Shown: positions 17,207 through 29,100 of the stretch, one piece after another
How positions within the stretch are numbered: position 1 is the stretch's first letter
How the letters are laid out: each line of letters begins with the position of its first letter
Position numbers and translations under genes: made by a program
Assembly (NCBI GenBank): GCA_016713925.1
Contig: JADJOH010000002.1
Span: 124,001-188,000, forward strand
Direction: 5' to 3'
DNA length: 64,000 bases
Origin: Bacteroidota bacterium
GTDB lineage: Bacteria > Bacteroidota > Bacteroidia > AKYH767-A > OLB10
Notes under the pieces: model-generated
The model's input: the letters and a program-made list of their open reading frames with translations, nothing else
Database searches by the model: none
Told to the model about the DNA's origin: nothing

Positions 17207-18790
17207 TTATGGAAATTTCAGTTCTACCGACATGCGTGAAGTGCCCGGCTCAATGACTAAATCCGCTTCTGCTTTTCCGGCCTTGGCATGTTTCAATACT
17301 ACCTTGTATGTACCCGGAGGCAATGCGACATCAAATCTCCCGTTCGCTTCATTCGTTTCCATGGTGGCTACTGCATCTCCACTCGATGGCGTGGTGATCA
17401 CAGCGAAAGCGCCTTTGGCAGGAGTTCCTACATTAGTCACCCCTTTTCCCGCCACCCAGCACAAGGGATTTTGAACGAGCGATTTTTCCAGGGTCACTTT
17501 GTATAAATCATAATCACCAATACCGCTATCGCGAACAGCCGATAAATAAGCAGTCTTCCCATCGGCAGTGACAGCGATGTTGTAATCATCATACACCGAA
17601 TTAATCGGATAGCCTAAATTCATTGGAGCGCCAAAGCCTTCACTCGGACTACTCATATAGCTCATGAAAATATCTAATCCACCCATGCTTTGATGATTGG
17701 TAGAGCTAAAGAAGAGCGTTTTTCCATCCAGCCATAAAACAGGATTATCCTCATCTCCATCCGTATTCAGAGGGCCGGTCAACTTTTCCGGCTTCCCGAA
17801 ACCTGTGGATTCTGTTCGTGTACACTTGTAAATATCTTTCCCTGTTTTGCCATCCATCGCCTCAGCAGAAAAATAAAGTGTGAGTCCGTCGGGTGACATC
17901 GTAGCACCGGTTTCAAGAACTTTCGTCTGAAAATCTTTTCCCAGCAAGACCGGCTTTGCCCATGATTTCCCCTGCAAATCCGCCAGATAAATATCACCAT
18001 TCGCTTCCGGACCTTCTCTGTAAATCAACATGCGATCACCATTCATATTTAAAAACATCGTCTCCTCATAAAATTCTGTATTCACAGCGATGCCCGCATT
18101 CTTCACTTTAGACCGGGACGTATCATTCTGCGTAAAAAAATAAACATCGGAAGGCGAATCACCGAAATCATCCGTCAGTCCACCTGTTGAACCTTTTCTT
18201 TTCGAACTAAAATAGATGATCGTATCGGCAGCACCCATGATCGGGCGATAGTCCGCTTGTGTTGAATTAATTGTTTTACTTAAATTTTGAAAAGTACACG
18301 CCACCGGATTCTCCACAATTTTCTTGGCATTGTAGCTCCACTCCACCCATCGGTTGAACTTCAGTTTTGCATCTACAGTCCCCCCCTTTTGTACACGAAA
18401 CGCTTCATAGGTTTCGATCGCTTTGTCGTAGAGTCCGGCATAATGATACGCCTTGCCCAAATCAAACAGTACATCCTTCGGCTTATCTTTAGTATTTGCA
18501 TTTGCTGCGAACTCCAGATACGGTACAGCCTTATGTTTTGCAATATTGGTCAACAGATAACACATCCCTAATTTATGATTGTACTCCGCATTGCCCGCTT
18601 CGGTGATCACGAGACGCTCATACAATTTCAACGCCATCGGATAATTCAATGCTTTAAAATAGGCTTCTGCTTCTTTGGAAGCATCTTTCAGCTCATCATT
18701 TGTAAATGGTTTGATAGCAGGTTGCTTTTTCTGAGCGATGAGGGAACCATGCACTAAGAGCAATAAAAGGATATAAATTATCTTTTTCAT
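17207..18790 (-). CDS. TPR / PD40 beta-propeller envelope protein, PorE-like without OmpA domain
   Basis: 527 residues. A signal peptide (MKKIIYILLLLLVHGSLIAQ) is followed by TPR-type helices (about residues 35-150), a PD40/WD40-like propeller with repeated signatures (YRPIMGAADTIIYFSSKR, GATMSPDGLTLYFSAEAMDG, DNPVLWLDGKTLFFSS, NIAVTADGKTAYLSA; about 175-430), and a C-terminal transthyretin-like domain (about 445-527). This is the order in the T9SS component PorE, except that the OmpA peptidoglycan-binding domain is absent. It is likely a periplasmic or outer-membrane-associated scaffold. Whether it belongs to T9SS cannot be decided from this window. Confidence 0.75.
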   Translation of the reverse strand: MKKIIYILLLLLVHGSLIAQKKQPAIKPFTNDELKDASKEAEAYFKALNYPMALKLYERLVITEAGNAEYNHKLGMCYLLTNIAKHKAVPYLEFAANANTKDKPKDVLFDLGKAYHYAGLYDKAIETYEAFRVQKGGTVDAKLKFNRWVEWSYNAKKIVENPVACTFQNLSKTINSTQADYRPIMGAADTIIYFSSKRKGSTGGLTDDFGDSPSDVYFFTQNDTSRSKVKNAGIAVNTEFYEETMFLNMNGDRMLIYREGPEANGDIYLADLQGKSWAKPVLLGKDFQTKVLETGATMSPDGLTLYFSAEAMDGKTGKDIYKCTRTESTGFGKPEKLTGPLNTDGDEDNPVLWLDGKTLFFSSTNHQSMGGLDIFMSYMSSPSEGFGAPMNLGYPINSVYDDYNIAVTADGKTAYLSAVRDSGIGDYDLYKVTLEKSLVQNPLCWVAGKGVTNVGTPAKGAFAVITTPSSGDAVATMETNEANGRFDVALPPGTYKVVLKHAKAGKAEADLVIEPGTSRMSVELKFP

Positions 18791-18859
18791 ACACGTGTTA
18801 TTACAGGTGCAAAGTACTAAAAAATCAAATCCTTCCTGTTAACAATGATGCTCTTTTAT

Positions 18860-19975
18860 TCACAGTTTACGACCCTTCCATGAATTGTTCACAAACGGCC
18901 TGATTATAAGCGAAAACAAGGTAAATAAGGGATAGAAAAACGACATTAACACGATCTCATAAAGTGAAAAAAACTGGTTCGTCAACTTCCCCTAATTCCT
19001 CAGGAGAATCCACTCGGCAATAAACCGAAGCAGGAATACTAAACCAAAAGTAGCGATGGTGCTCTTATCTATGATGAATTGAAAAAATGCGCAAACGAAA
19101 GCTATCGCTGCTCCCATCACCAAAAGTCCGACGAAATGAATATATCCTACCGGATAATGTTTTACTTTACCATTCCAGCGTAAGCGTTGCTGAATGACAT
19201 TCATTACCGATTGCATCGGCCGTGTTGAAACTACTGCATAAGGAGCAACAAGCGGAACCACTTTTCCCGGAAAAAAACTATTGAAGCTCAGCATGAGAAA
19301 CGTATCATCACCGGAAGCGATATGCTGCTGCTGCCGGTAACCATCTGCTTTCAGCCATGCACTTTTACGAAAAGCCAGACTCGCCCCTGTGTTCAACAGA
19401 GGAAATCCATTTTGAAGCGACCCTGCACCGCAGGATTGCAGTACAGCAGTCTCCATCGCCTGAAATGCAGTAATCGCCCTTCCTTCGTCCTCCACTTTCA
19501 CCAAACCACATACCATCATCGCATCAGCAGCAACACCCTTCGTTACCAATGCACGTATCCAGTTCTCTGTCATCTTACAATCAGCATCCCCGGTAATGAT
19601 CCATTCACTTGTTGCTGCATGCACGCCTGCTGTTAGCGCAGCTTTCTTTCCCTGACGGGCAGCATCCTGTAAGCGAACTATTTTTAGTCGGGGGTCATTG
19701 AGGATGGATAATTTCTTCCACGTATCATCCTCACTATGATCATCGACGACGATCCATTCTACTTTTTCAGCAGGGAAATTCTGACTTTGCAAGGATTGGA
19801 TAAAAGAAGAAATATTCTCTGATTCATTCCTAACGGGTAGCAGTACCGAAACATGTGGAAGTTCGTTATCAGACAAGTTTCCCGGCACGTTTCTGATTGC
19901 CATCTTCCATCCCCGGGAATAATAAATAAGCAACAGGGCATAACCTAAATTCAAAAGGAGGAAGACCATTGCCAT
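18860..19975 (-). pseudogene. Membrane glycosyltransferase family 2, interrupted by an in-frame TAG
   Basis: The first 327 codons encode an N-terminal membrane helix, a GT-A domain (HVSVLLPVRNESENISSFIQ, VVDDHSEDDT, TGDADCKM) with QQRLRWNGK as the processive-type QxxRW motif, and C-terminal membrane helices. A TAG at 18992-18994 interrupts AEWILLRN. The same frame then continues for 43 more codons (GKLTNQFFSLYEIVLMSFFY ... NSWKGRKL) to a TGA at 18860-18862. The ending WKGRK is the usual C-terminus of this family and the restored length of 371 is typical. So the TAG is a point nonsense change, sequence error or leaky stop. It follows the flippase-like gene by 4 bases, so the two form an operon. 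Confidence 0.8.
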
Positions 19976-19979
19976 GACT

Positions 19980-20960
19980 TTATAAAATTACTTTATTCCT
20001 GACTTTAAGAAACAACACTGATGTCGCTCCCATTATTGCAGGGAAGGCCAAATTTATACACCAGATACTAAACGTTACCAGCAGAATGGAAGATGATAAA
20101 GCCCCTGCAAAGCCAAATATAGCAAGATTCACACTGCCTCGAATCCCCAATTCTCCCAGAGCAATACTTGGAATTGCAGTAATAAGCATGAATGATAAAG
20201 CAGACAAACCGGCCATCTCAAGAACCGGTGGATGAAAGTCCAGCATTTTATAGAGTAATAATTGTTGCATTGTAAAAACAACATAACGAAAAAAGGACAT
20301 AGACCATACAAACAACAAATCACCATTAGAACAGAGATCCCATACATGCACTTTTTCTTTCCATGCACTTCTGATGTTCATGGCATCAATCCACTTTACG
20401 AGACGCGGCAACTTCCACCATCCTATACTAAGTAATACGATTATCAATACAATCAGTACACGCCAGAAAAACAAGACCTGTGATTCCATCTCCAAAAATA
20501 AAGGCAGATAAAACAGCAAAGCCACCAAACCCGCCTGAAAGGTTAACAACAACTGTGATGTACTTCCCAGCAATGAAAGCAATGCCCCTTTCACTCTGTT
20601 ATCAGGGTGGAGATAGATAATCCTTCCGGCAAACTCACCGGAGCGATTCGGTGTAAAAAAACTCACCGTGATTCCGTTAAAGACTGCACGCATAGCTCTG
20701 AAAAAAGAAACCACCTCTATTTTCTTGATCAGATATTTCCATTTTATTGCTTCCGTGCTCCAGTTCAAAACAGCCAGCATAAAGACCGTGATCAACCAGA
20801 TGCTATGCTCCGGTTTAAAAAATAATTCGAGACTTGTCCATGTATCACCGAGCCCGACCCATTGCCGGTTGAAATGAAAATAAATAAACCAGCAGGACAC
20901 TAAAAAAGCCAGAACTTTTATCAGCCACCAGAACTTAACATACCATGGTCCTTGAATCAT
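19980..20960 (-). CDS. Lysylphosphatidylglycerol synthase-type transmembrane (flippase-like) protein
   Basis: 326 residues and about eight membrane helices. Recognisable motifs of the LPG_synthase_TM / UPF0104 family are FNGITVSFFTPNRSGEFAGR (about residues 92-111) and SIALGELGIRGSVNLAIFG (about 265-285). The catalytic cytosolic domain of MprF is missing, as in most stand-alone members, which are thought to move lipids or lipid-linked sugars across membranes. The partner glycosyltransferase starts 4 bases downstream, which suggests a joint job in making and flipping a glycolipid. The family is firm. The substrate is inferred only from context. Confidence 0.82.
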   Translation of the reverse strand: MIQGPWYVKFWWLIKVLAFLVSCWFIYFHFNRQWVGLGDTWTSLELFFKPEHSIWLITVFMLAVLNWSTEAIKWKYLIKKIEVVSFFRAMRAVFNGITVSFFTPNRSGEFAGRIIYLHPDNRVKGALLSLLGSTSQLLLTFQAGLVALLFYLPLFLEMESQVLFFWRVLIVLIIVLLSIGWWKLPRLVKWIDAMNIRSAWKEKVHVWDLCSNGDLLFVWSMSFFRYVVFTMQQLLLYKMLDFHPPVLEMAGLSALSFMLITAIPSIALGELGIRGSVNLAIFGFAGALSSSILLVTFSIWCINLAFPAIMGATSVLFLKVRNKVIL

Positions 20961-21167
20961 TCAGTAGTTTTACGTGAAAATCCTGCAATAGTTTATTTTC
21001 CGTGTGAAGTAAACAGCAGGTTAACAAGCAAGCATTTCCACCTCCAACAGGGTATTTTGTTCAATTCTAATGCTGAGGCTCATACACACTTCTAGCAGCT
21101 CAATAGCAATTGACGGAATAGAATCGATTCGCTAACACACAGCAACAAAAAATGCTACAGGGCAAGA

Positions 21168-21482
21168 TCAGGCCTGGGCGGTAGGACCCCCAAAATTCAT
21201 TGGCAAGCCCACACTATCCGTTTGCTTAATCGTACCGTGTACCGCTTCATACTTCTGTACATTGTCTGCTAACGCACTTAATAAACGCTTTGCATGTTGA
21301 GGTGTCAATACAATTCTTGACTTCACTCTGGCTTTCGGTACACCGGGCATCACTTTCACAAAATCAACCACGAACTCTGCATTGGAGTGTGTAATGATGG
21401 CGAGATTGGAATATATTCCTTCAGCGATTTCTTCGGAGAGTTCTATATTGAGTTGGTTGGGGTTATTATTCTGGTTTTCCAT
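21168..21482 (-). CDS. DUF3467 protein
   Basis: 104 residues, small and acidic at the N-terminus (MENQNNNPNQLNIELSEEIA). It contains the family pattern GIYSNLAIITHSNAEFVVDF and a segment reading ARVKSRIVLTPQHAKRLLSA. DUF3467 proteins are typically encoded directly downstream of rpoC in Bacteroidota, as here. A role linked to transcription is therefore often suspected but not shown. A strong hairpin (21719-21747) lies between it and rpoC, so it may have its own promoter. Confidence 0.85.
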   Translation of the reverse strand: MENQNNNPNQLNIELSEEIAEGIYSNLAIITHSNAEFVVDFVKVMPGVPKARVKSRIVLTPQHAKRLLSALADNVQKYEAVHGTIKQTDSVGLPMNFGGPTAQA

Positions 21483-21617
21483 ATTGATTTTGGGTTAGAA
21501 TGAAACTTATTGGGGTTACGAAATTACGAATATTCCCGGAAGCGTGAAAATAAGGATGAACGCCTTCATCCTTCTTTTCTCTGCTTCCGGGATACGAAAT
21601 TACGAAATACGAATGGA

Positions 21618-21677
21618 CGAATCCGCTAATTTACGAATGTACGAATGGGCGAATCCGCTAATTTACGAATGTACGAA
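21618..21677. repeat. Tandem 32-bp repeat (two copies) rich in ACGAAT
   Basis: Copy 1 at 21618-21649 and copy 2 at 21650-21677 share their first 28 bases exactly (CGAATCCGCTAATTTACG and so on). The flanking bases 21520-21617 contain further ACGAAAT/ACGAATG words, so this is the core of a longer degenerate array between rpoC and the DUF3467 gene. Confidence 0.75.
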
Positions 21678-21704
21678 ACCTGCCTGCCTGCAGGCAGGTT
21701 TCGT
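21673..21704. repeat. Perfect 15-bp-arm palindrome (REP-like)
   Basis: Arms ACGAAACCTGCCTGC and GCAGGCAGGTTTCGT are exact reverse complements around a 2-base centre. The left arm merges into the end of the tandem 32-bp repeat. The CCTGCCTGC core looks like a dispersed palindromic element and not a terminator, because no T-run follows on either strand. Confidence 0.75.
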
Positions 21705-21718
21705 AATAGTTGTTAAAG

Positions 21719-21747
21719 CAGAAACGCCCCATATTGGGGCGTTTCTG
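21719..21747 (-). terminator. Hairpin after rpoC
   Basis: Thirteen-base arms (CAGAAACGCCCCA / TGGGGCGTTTCTG) flank a 3-base loop, 19 bases beyond the rpoC stop. The following bases are only moderately T-rich (CTTTAAC), so termination may be partial. Confidence 0.75.
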
Positions 21748-21765
21748 AGTACAATTTTGATAATT

Positions 21766-24700
21766 TTAAACTTCTTCTGCTTCTTTTTTGGAAGCCATAA
21801 GTAAGTCATATTCTTCCTGAGATCCAACGATGAGTTTTTCGTACTCGCGTAATCCGGTACCTGCGGGGATAAGATGTCCCACGATAACGTTTTCCTTGAG
21901 TCCGTTGAGGTAATCAATGCTTCCGCGAATGGCAGCTTCATTGAGTACTTTGGTGGTTTCCTGGAAGGACGCTGCAGAGATCCAGCTCTTGGTATGCAAC
22001 GATGCCTGTGTAATTCCTTGTAATAACGGTGACGAAGTGGCAGGAGTAGCGTCGCGGGCTTCCACGATGCGAAGATCTTTACGCTTGAGATGCGAGTTTT
22101 CATCACGCAACTGACGAAGTGTAACAATCTGTCCGGCTTTGAACCTTGGTGAATCTCCCGGCTCTACAACAACCTTCTTATCAATGATCGAATCATTCTC
22201 CGTACTGAAATCGATTTTATTCACTGACTCTCTTTCGAGGAAGCGGGTATCACCCGGATCTTCGATGATGACTTTACGCATCATCTGACGCACGATGGTT
22301 TCAAAATGCTTATCATTGATCTTCACACCCTGCAGACGATATACCTCCTGAATTTCATTCACCAGGTATTCCTGAACTGCTGTTGGTCCTTTGATCGCAA
22401 GGATATCGCTCGGTGTAATTGCTCCATCAGAAAGCGCTTGTCCTGCACGGATAAAGTCTCCATCCTGAACAAGAATATGCTTACTCAATGGTACAAGATA
22501 TTTTTTCACTTCACCATCACGCGCAGTGATAATGGTTTCACGATTACCGCGCTTCACACCACCGTAGCTCACCACACCGTCAATTTCAGAAACGACAGCA
22601 GGATTACTTGGGTTACGTGCTTCGAACAATTCCGTAACACGTGGCAGACCACCGGTGATATCACCAGTACGACCCATCTGACGAGGAATCTTAACAAGGA
22701 TTTCTCCCGGCTCGATTTTATCTCCTTCACTAACTGTGATATGCGCACCTACCGGAATATTGTATGCTTTGATCGTTTCCTTACCGCTTACAATTTTAAT
22801 AACCGGAATCTTCGTTTTATCTCTGCTATCAATTACTACTTTCTCCTTAAAGCCGGTTTGTTCATCGGACTCTTCTTTGAAAGTAATGCCTTCTTCAATA
22901 TGTTCAAAAGCCACTTTACCTCCAAACTCAGAAATGATCACTGCATTAAATGGATCCCATTCGCAGATCATATCTCCGGTCTTTACGGTTTGTCCTTCTT
23001 TCACAAAAATATGCGAACCATAAGGAACGATACCGGAATAAAGCACAGCACGTGTATTCGAATCAATAATCCGAACCTCACCTGAACGACCGATAACGAT
23101 ATCTGTCTCTTCACCCTTTTTACCACTCTTGATTGTACGTACTTCTTCAAATTCTATGATACCGTTAAACCTGGCAACAAACGAAGTTTCTGTTGCACCT
23201 TTCACGGCCACACCACCGACGTGGAACGTACGGAGTGTAAGCTGTGTACCGGGCTCACCGATGGACTGCGCTGCAATAACTCCTACAGCCTCTCCCTTCT
23301 GCACCATGCGTCCGGAAGCGAGGTTTCGTCCATAACAACGTCCGCAAACACCCTTCTTGGATTCACAGGTAAGTACAGAACGAATCTCCACAATCATGAT
23401 CGGTGAATTCTCAATTTTAGATGCAACATCTTCATTGATTTCTTCTCCTGATTTAACCAGCAGCTCACCGGTTTGCGGATGATAAACATGGTGAACAGAT
23501 ACACGACCAAGAATCCGGTCATACAATGATTCTACCACATCTTCCTGATTCTTCAATGCTGTCATCGCTAATCCGCGCAATGTTCCGCAATCCGGATCAG
23601 TGATAATTACATCCTGTGCAACGTCAACAAGACGACGTGTCAGGTAACCCGCATCTGCCGTCTTAAGAGCGGTATCGGCAAGACCTTTACGCGCTCCGTG
23701 GGTGGAGATGAAATACTCAAGGATAGAAAGACCTTCTTTAAAATTAGAAAGAATCGGATTCTCGATGATCTCCCCTCCTGTTGATCCTGATTTTTGCGGT
23801 TTCGCCATCAGTCCCCTCATTCCACCTAACTGACGAATCTGCTCTTTGGATCCACGGGCACCGGAATCAAGCATCATGTAAACAGAGTTGAAGCCCTGCT
23901 TATCATTCTTCATCTGATTCATCAAAGTATCTGTAAGACGTGAGTTGGTACGGCTCCAGATATCAATCACCTGATTGTATCGTTCGTTGTTGGTGATGAA
24001 ACCCATATTGTAGTTACTCATCACCTCTTCTACTTCCTGATTGGCTTTTTCTACCAGTTTCACTTTCTCCACCGGAATAATTACATCATTCAGGTTGAAA
24101 GAAAGTCCTCCTCTGAAAGCCATGCGGAAACCAAGATCTTTAATATCATCAAGGAATCGTGCTGCTATTGCAATACCTGTTTCCTTGAGTACATTTCCGA
24201 TGATTTCACGAAGAGATTTCTTCGTCAGTAATTCATTGATATATCCGGCACGTGGTGGTACCACTTCATTGAAGAGTACACGACCTACCGTTGTTTCAAT
24301 CAATCTGTTTTTTAGCTCACCGTCCTCTTTAACGTTGGCTTTCACTTTAATCCATGCATGCAGATCAATGCGATCTTCATTGTAAGCGATCACCACTTCT
24401 TCCGAAGAATAGAAGGAAAGTCCTTCTCCTTTTACCTTCACCTCATCCGTAGACTTACGTCCTTTAGTGATGTAGTAAAGACCCAGTACCATGTCCTGAG
24501 AAGGAACGGTAATAGGAGCACCATTGGCAGGGTTCAGGATATTATGAGAAGCCAGCATCAACATCTGGGCTTCCAGGATCGCGGCATTTCCCAATGGAAG
24601 ATGCACCGCCATCTGGTCACCGTCAAAGTCAGCGTTGAAGGCTGTACACACGAGCGGATGCAACTGAATTGCTTTTCCTTCGATCAGCTTCGGCTGAAAA

Positions 24701-26049
24701 GCCTGGATACCTAATCTATGCAGTGTTGGAGCACGGTTGAGCATCACAGGATGTCCTTTCAGAACATTCTCCAGAATATCCCAAACGATAGCATCCTTTC
24801 TATCAACAATTTTCTTCGCGCTCTTCACTGTCTTCACGACTCCCCTTTCAATCATTTTACGAATGATGAATGGTTTGAAAAGTTCGGCAGCCATATCTTT
24901 CGGCAGACCGCATTCGTGCAATTTCATTTCAGGACCTACGACGATGACAGAACGGGCAGAGTAATCCACACGTTTACCGAGCAGGTTCTGACGGAAACGA
25001 CCTTGCTTTCCTTTCAATGAATCCGAAAGTGATTTCAAGGCACGGTTACTTTCTGTCTTCACCGCATTTACTTTACGGCTATTGTCAAAAAGGGAATCTA
25101 CCGCTTCCTGCAGCATTCGCTTTTCATTCCGTAGAATTACCTCAGGAGCTTTGATCTCGATAAGGCGCTTCAAACGGTTGTTACGGATGATCACACGACG
25201 GTATAAATCATTTAAATCCGACGTTGCGAAACGTCCACCATCTAGTGGCACCAACGGACGCAATTCAGGTGGAATAACCGGAACAACTTTCACGATCATC
25301 CACTCTGGACGGTTTTCAATATGTGTATTTGCCTGACGGAAAGCCTCCACTACTTGCAGACGCTTCAACGCTTCATTTTTACGTTGCTGACTGGTCTCTG
25401 TATTCGCCTGGTGACGAAGTTTGAAACTCAACAGATCCAGTTCCAGTCTCGACAATAAATCGAAGAGCGCATCGGCACCCATCTTCGCGATAAACTTATT
25501 CGGGTCTTTATCATCAAGGTGATGATTTTCCTTCGGCAGCGTCTCCATGATGGCGAGGTACTCTTCTTCGGTGAGGAAGTCGAGATAGTTCACACCATCT
25601 TCTGATTTGATACCGGCCTGAATAACTACGTAACGCTCGTAGTAAATAATCAGATCAAGTTTCTTGGTGGGTAATCCCAACAGGTAACCGATCTTATTTG
25701 GCAATGAACGGAAGTACCAGATATGTGCTACAGGAACAGTAAGGGTAATATGACCCATACGCTCGCGACGCACTTTCTTCTCGGTAACTTCCACGCCACA
25801 ACGGTCACATACGATGCCTTTGTAACGAATTCTTTTATACTTACCACAATGACACTCCCAATCCTTCACAGGACCGAAAATGCGCTCGCAGAAGAGACCA
25901 TCGCGTTCCGGCTTATAAGTACGGTAGTTGATGGTTTCCGGCTTGAGCACCTCGCCACTGCTATGTTCCAGGATATTCTCAGGACTCGCAAGGCTGATGG
26001 TTATTTTTGTGAAATTGCTTTTCAGCTTTTGATCTTTTTTAGCCGCCAT
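21766..26049 (-). CDS. rpoC: DNA-directed RNA polymerase subunit beta'
   Basis: 1427 residues, the usual Bacteroidota length. It is the catalytic subunit that holds the active-site magnesium through [12 protein letters not shown]. The N-terminal zinc-binding domain is C-X1-C ... C-X2-C ([19 protein letters not shown], about residues 65-83). The second zinc site is [13 protein letters not shown]. The bridge-helix and trigger-loop regions ([35 protein letters not shown]) are intact. It lies 66 bases downstream of rpoB on the same strand. No frame break was seen through the whole gene. Confidence 0.98.
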   Translation of the reverse strand: MAAKKDQKLKSNFTKITISLASPENILEHSSGEVLKPETINYRTYKPERDGLFCERIFGPVKDWECHCGKYKRIRYKGIVCDRCGVEVTEKKVRRERMGHITLTVPVAHIWYFRSLPNKIGYLLGLPTKKLDLIIYYERYVVIQAGIKSEDGVNYLDFLTEEEYLAIMETLPKENHHLDDKDPNKFIAKMGADALFDLLSRLELDLLSFKLRHQANTETSQQRKNEALKRLQVVEAFRQANTHIENRPEWMIVKVVPVIPPELRPLVPLDGGRFATSDLNDLYRRVIIRNNRLKRLIEIKAPEVILRNEKRMLQEAVDSLFDNSRKVNAVKTESNRALKSLSDSLKGKQGRFRQNLLGKRVDYSARSVIVVGPEMKLHECGLPKDMAAELFKPFIIRKMIERGVVKTVKSAKKIVDRKDAIVWDILENVLKGHPVMLNRAPTLHRLGIQAFQPKLIEGKAIQLHPLVCTAFNADFDGDQMAVHLPLGNAAILEAQMLMLASHNILNPANGAPITVPSQDMVLGLYYITKGRKSTDEVKVKGEGLSFYSSEEVVIAYNEDRIDLHAWIKVKANVKEDGELKNRLIETTVGRVLFNEVVPPRAGYINELLTKKSLREIIGNVLKETGIAIAARFLDDIKDLGFRMAFRGGLSFNLNDVIIPVEKVKLVEKANQEVEEVMSNYNMGFITNNERYNQVIDIWSRTNSRLTDTLMNQMKNDKQGFNSVYMMLDSGARGSKEQIRQLGGMRGLMAKPQKSGSTGGEIIENPILSNFKEGLSILEYFISTHGARKGLADTALKTADAGYLTRRLVDVAQDVIITDPDCGTLRGLAMTALKNQEDVVESLYDRILGRVSVHHVYHPQTGELLVKSGEEINEDVASKIENSPIMIVEIRSVLTCESKKGVCGRCYGRNLASGRMVQKGEAVGVIAAQSIGEPGTQLTLRTFHVGGVAVKGATETSFVARFNGIIEFEEVRTIKSGKKGEETDIVIGRSGEVRIIDSNTRAVLYSGIVPYGSHIFVKEGQTVKTGDMICEWDPFNAVIISEFGGKVAFEHIEEGITFKEESDEQTGFKEKVVIDSRDKTKIPVIKIVSGKETIKAYNIPVGAHITVSEGDKIEPGEILVKIPRQMGRTGDITGGLPRVTELFEARNPSNPAVVSEIDGVVSYGGVKRGNRETIITARDGEVKKYLVPLSKHILVQDGDFIRAGQALSDGAITPSDILAIKGPTAVQEYLVNEIQEVYRLQGVKINDKHFETIVRQMMRKVIIEDPGDTRFLERESVNKIDFSTENDSIIDKKVVVEPGDSPRFKAGQIVTLRQLRDENSHLKRKDLRIVEARDATPATSSPLLQGITQASLHTKSWISAASFQETTKVLNEAAIRGSIDYLNGLKENVIVGHLIPAGTGLREYEKLIVGSQEEYDLLMASKKEAEEV

Positions 26050-26115
26050 GTTTTTTTTATCGGTATAACGTAAACGTTAGTCGGTGATAATTAATAAGTG
26101 AATAATTCCCTGCTG

Positions 26116-29100
26116 TTAGTCTAAGGTAACTTTGAGACAGAGACCTTGTAATTCGTGCAGTAATACATTGAAGGATTCCGGAATTCCGGGAGTCGGCATA
26201 TTGTCACCTTTAACAATCGCTTCGTATGCTTTCGCACGACCCATTACATCATCCGATTTCACTGTCAGTAATTCCTGCAGGATATTGGCTGCACCAAAGG
26301 CTTCAATGGCCCAAACCTCCATCTCACCAAAACGCTGACCTCCGAACTGTGCTTTACCACCGAGCGGTTGTTGCGTAATTAATGAATAAGGTCCTATAGA
26401 ACGGGCATGCATCTTATCATCCACCATATGTCCGAGTTTCAGCATATAGATGATACCTACGGTTGCCGGCTGATGGAAGCGATCTCCTGTTCCACCATCC
26501 CATAAATACGATGATCCGAATTTCGGCAAGCCCGCCTTCGTCACATAATGATCGATTTCAGCGAGGGTTGCTCCGTCAAAAATCGGAGTAGCGAACTTCA
26601 CACCCAGCTTTTCACCTGCCCAGGCCAATACAGTTTCATAAATCTGTCCGAGGTTCATCCTTGATGGTACACCCAATGGATTCAACACGATATCAACAGG
26701 AGTACCGTCATCGAGATAAGGCATATCTTCATCACGAACAATACGTGCAACAATCCCTTTATTTCCGTGACGTCCTGCCATCTTATCACCTACTTTCAGC
26801 TTACGCTTTTTAGCGATGTAAACTTTTGCAAGTTGCATGATACCGGTTGGTAATTCATCACCAATCTGTACCTGGAATTTCTTCCGCTTGTACGAAGCAA
26901 TGACTTCATTCGCCTTCACGTTATAGTTCGTCAGCAGACGAGTGATTTGCTCATTCTTCTCTTTATCCGTTGTCCACTTGGTCGGATTGATGTTATTGTA
27001 ATCAATATCCACCAACATCTTCTGCGTAAACTTCGATCCTTTTGGAATCACCACTTCTTTGTAGGCGTTGATGACACCTTGCGATGTTTTTCCGCTAACA
27101 AGAACAAACAACTTATCTACCAACTGCACTTTCAATTCAGCCAGGTCTTTGTCCTGTTCTGCATCAAAACGGGCAACGATATTTTTCTCTTCATCACGGC
27201 TGCGCTTATCTTTAATCGCACGTGAGAATAATTTTTTATCAATAACGACACCTTTTACTGATGGTGGTACTTTCAGCGAAGCATCCTTCACATCACCGGC
27301 TTTATCACCGAAGATGGCACGAAGCAGTTTCTCTTCAGGAGAAGGATCTGTTTCGCCTTTCGGAGTGATTTTTCCGATGAGGATATCTCCTTCACCTACT
27401 TCAGCACCTACACGGATAAGTCCATGTTCATCGAGTTCACGTGTCGCTTCTTCACTCACGTTAGGGATATCCGCAGTTAACTCTTCCAGTCCGCGTTTGG
27501 TATCACGTACTTCCAGACTGTATTCATCCACGTGAATGGAGGTGAAGATATCTTCACGCACCACACGCTCAGAAATCACGATAGCATCCTCGAAGTTGTA
27601 CCCTTTCCACGGCATGAATGCCACCTTGAGGTTACGTCCGAGCGCCAGTTCTCCGCCTTGTGTTGCATATCCTTCACAGAGTACCTGATGTTGTTTCACC
27701 TTATCGCCTTTCCTTACAATCGGCTTTAAGTTGATACAGGTATTCTGATTGGTTTTCTGAAACTTGGTGAGTTTATAAATACGTACATCGTCATCAAAAC
27801 TGATGAGTTTCTCGTCTTCGTTTCTGAAATTACGCACATGAATTTCATTCGCATCCACATACTCCACTACTCCGGCGTAATCAGAGTTGATCAATACACG
27901 GCTATCGCGTACCACATGTCCTTCCAGACCGGTTCCTACAATCGGAGCTTGTGGACGAAGCAATGGAACTGCCTGGCGTTGCATGTTTGATCCCATCAGG
28001 GCACGGTTCGCATCATCATGTTCAAGGAACGGAATGAGTGAAGCGGCGATAGAGGCAATCTGATTTGGAGCAACGTCAATCAGGTGTAATTCTTCCGGTT
28101 CAACGATCGGGAAATCTCCTTCGAAACGCGCTTTGATACGCCCTCCGGTAAAGTTTCCGGCTTCATCAACAGGAGCATTCGCCTGAGCAATTACTTTCGA
28201 ATCTTCTTCTTCAGCAGTCAGGTAAATGATATTGTCACCACTTGTATCCACTTTACCTGTGTTCACAGGGCGATACGGTGTGGAGATAAATCCGAGGTTA
28301 TTAATTTTCGCATACACACAGAGGGAAGAAATCAAACCGATATTCGGTCCTTCCGGTGTTTCGATGGTACACAATCTGCCGTAGTGGGTATAGTGAACGT
28401 CACGTACTTCAAAACCTGCACGCTCACGGGAAAGACCACCGGGTCCCAGGGCCGAAAGACGGCGCTTGTGGGTGATTTCTGCGAGCGGATTCGTCTGATC
28501 CATGAACTGGCTCAGCTGATTCGTACCGAAGAAGGAGTTAATAACACTACTTAATGTTTTCGCATTGATCAGATCAGCAGGCGTGAACACTTCATTGTCA
28601 CGAACGTTCATCCGCTCACGAATGGTACGTGCCATACGGGCAAGACCAACACCAAACTGAGAATACAATTGCTCACCGACAGTACGAACACGACGATTAC
28701 TCAAGTGATCGATATCATCTACAATTGTTTTCGCATTGATCAGTTCAATGAGATATTTAATGATCGCGATGATGTCTTCTTTCGTCAACACCTTCGTATC
28801 AATCGCTGTATTTAAATTCAATTTACGGTTCAGTCGGAAACGACCTACTTGTCCGAGGTCATACCGCTTATCGGAGAAAAAGAGCTTGTCGATGATACCA
28901 CGCGCTGTTTCTTCATCGGGTGGCTCGGCATTTCTCAGCTGACGATAGATATGTTCTACGGCTTCCTTCTCAGAGTTTGAAGTATCTTTCTGAAGGGTGT
29001 TGTAGATGATCGCATAATCGTTGGTGTTCGCATCTTCCTTGTGCAGGATAACCGATTTTACACTCGCATCAACGATCATATCGATATGATCATCTTCCAG

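Noticed and set aside
22306..23085. 259-codon plus-strand frame inside rpoC
   Set aside because: It is antisense to an intact rpoC, has no family features and follows codon-position bias of the opposite strand.
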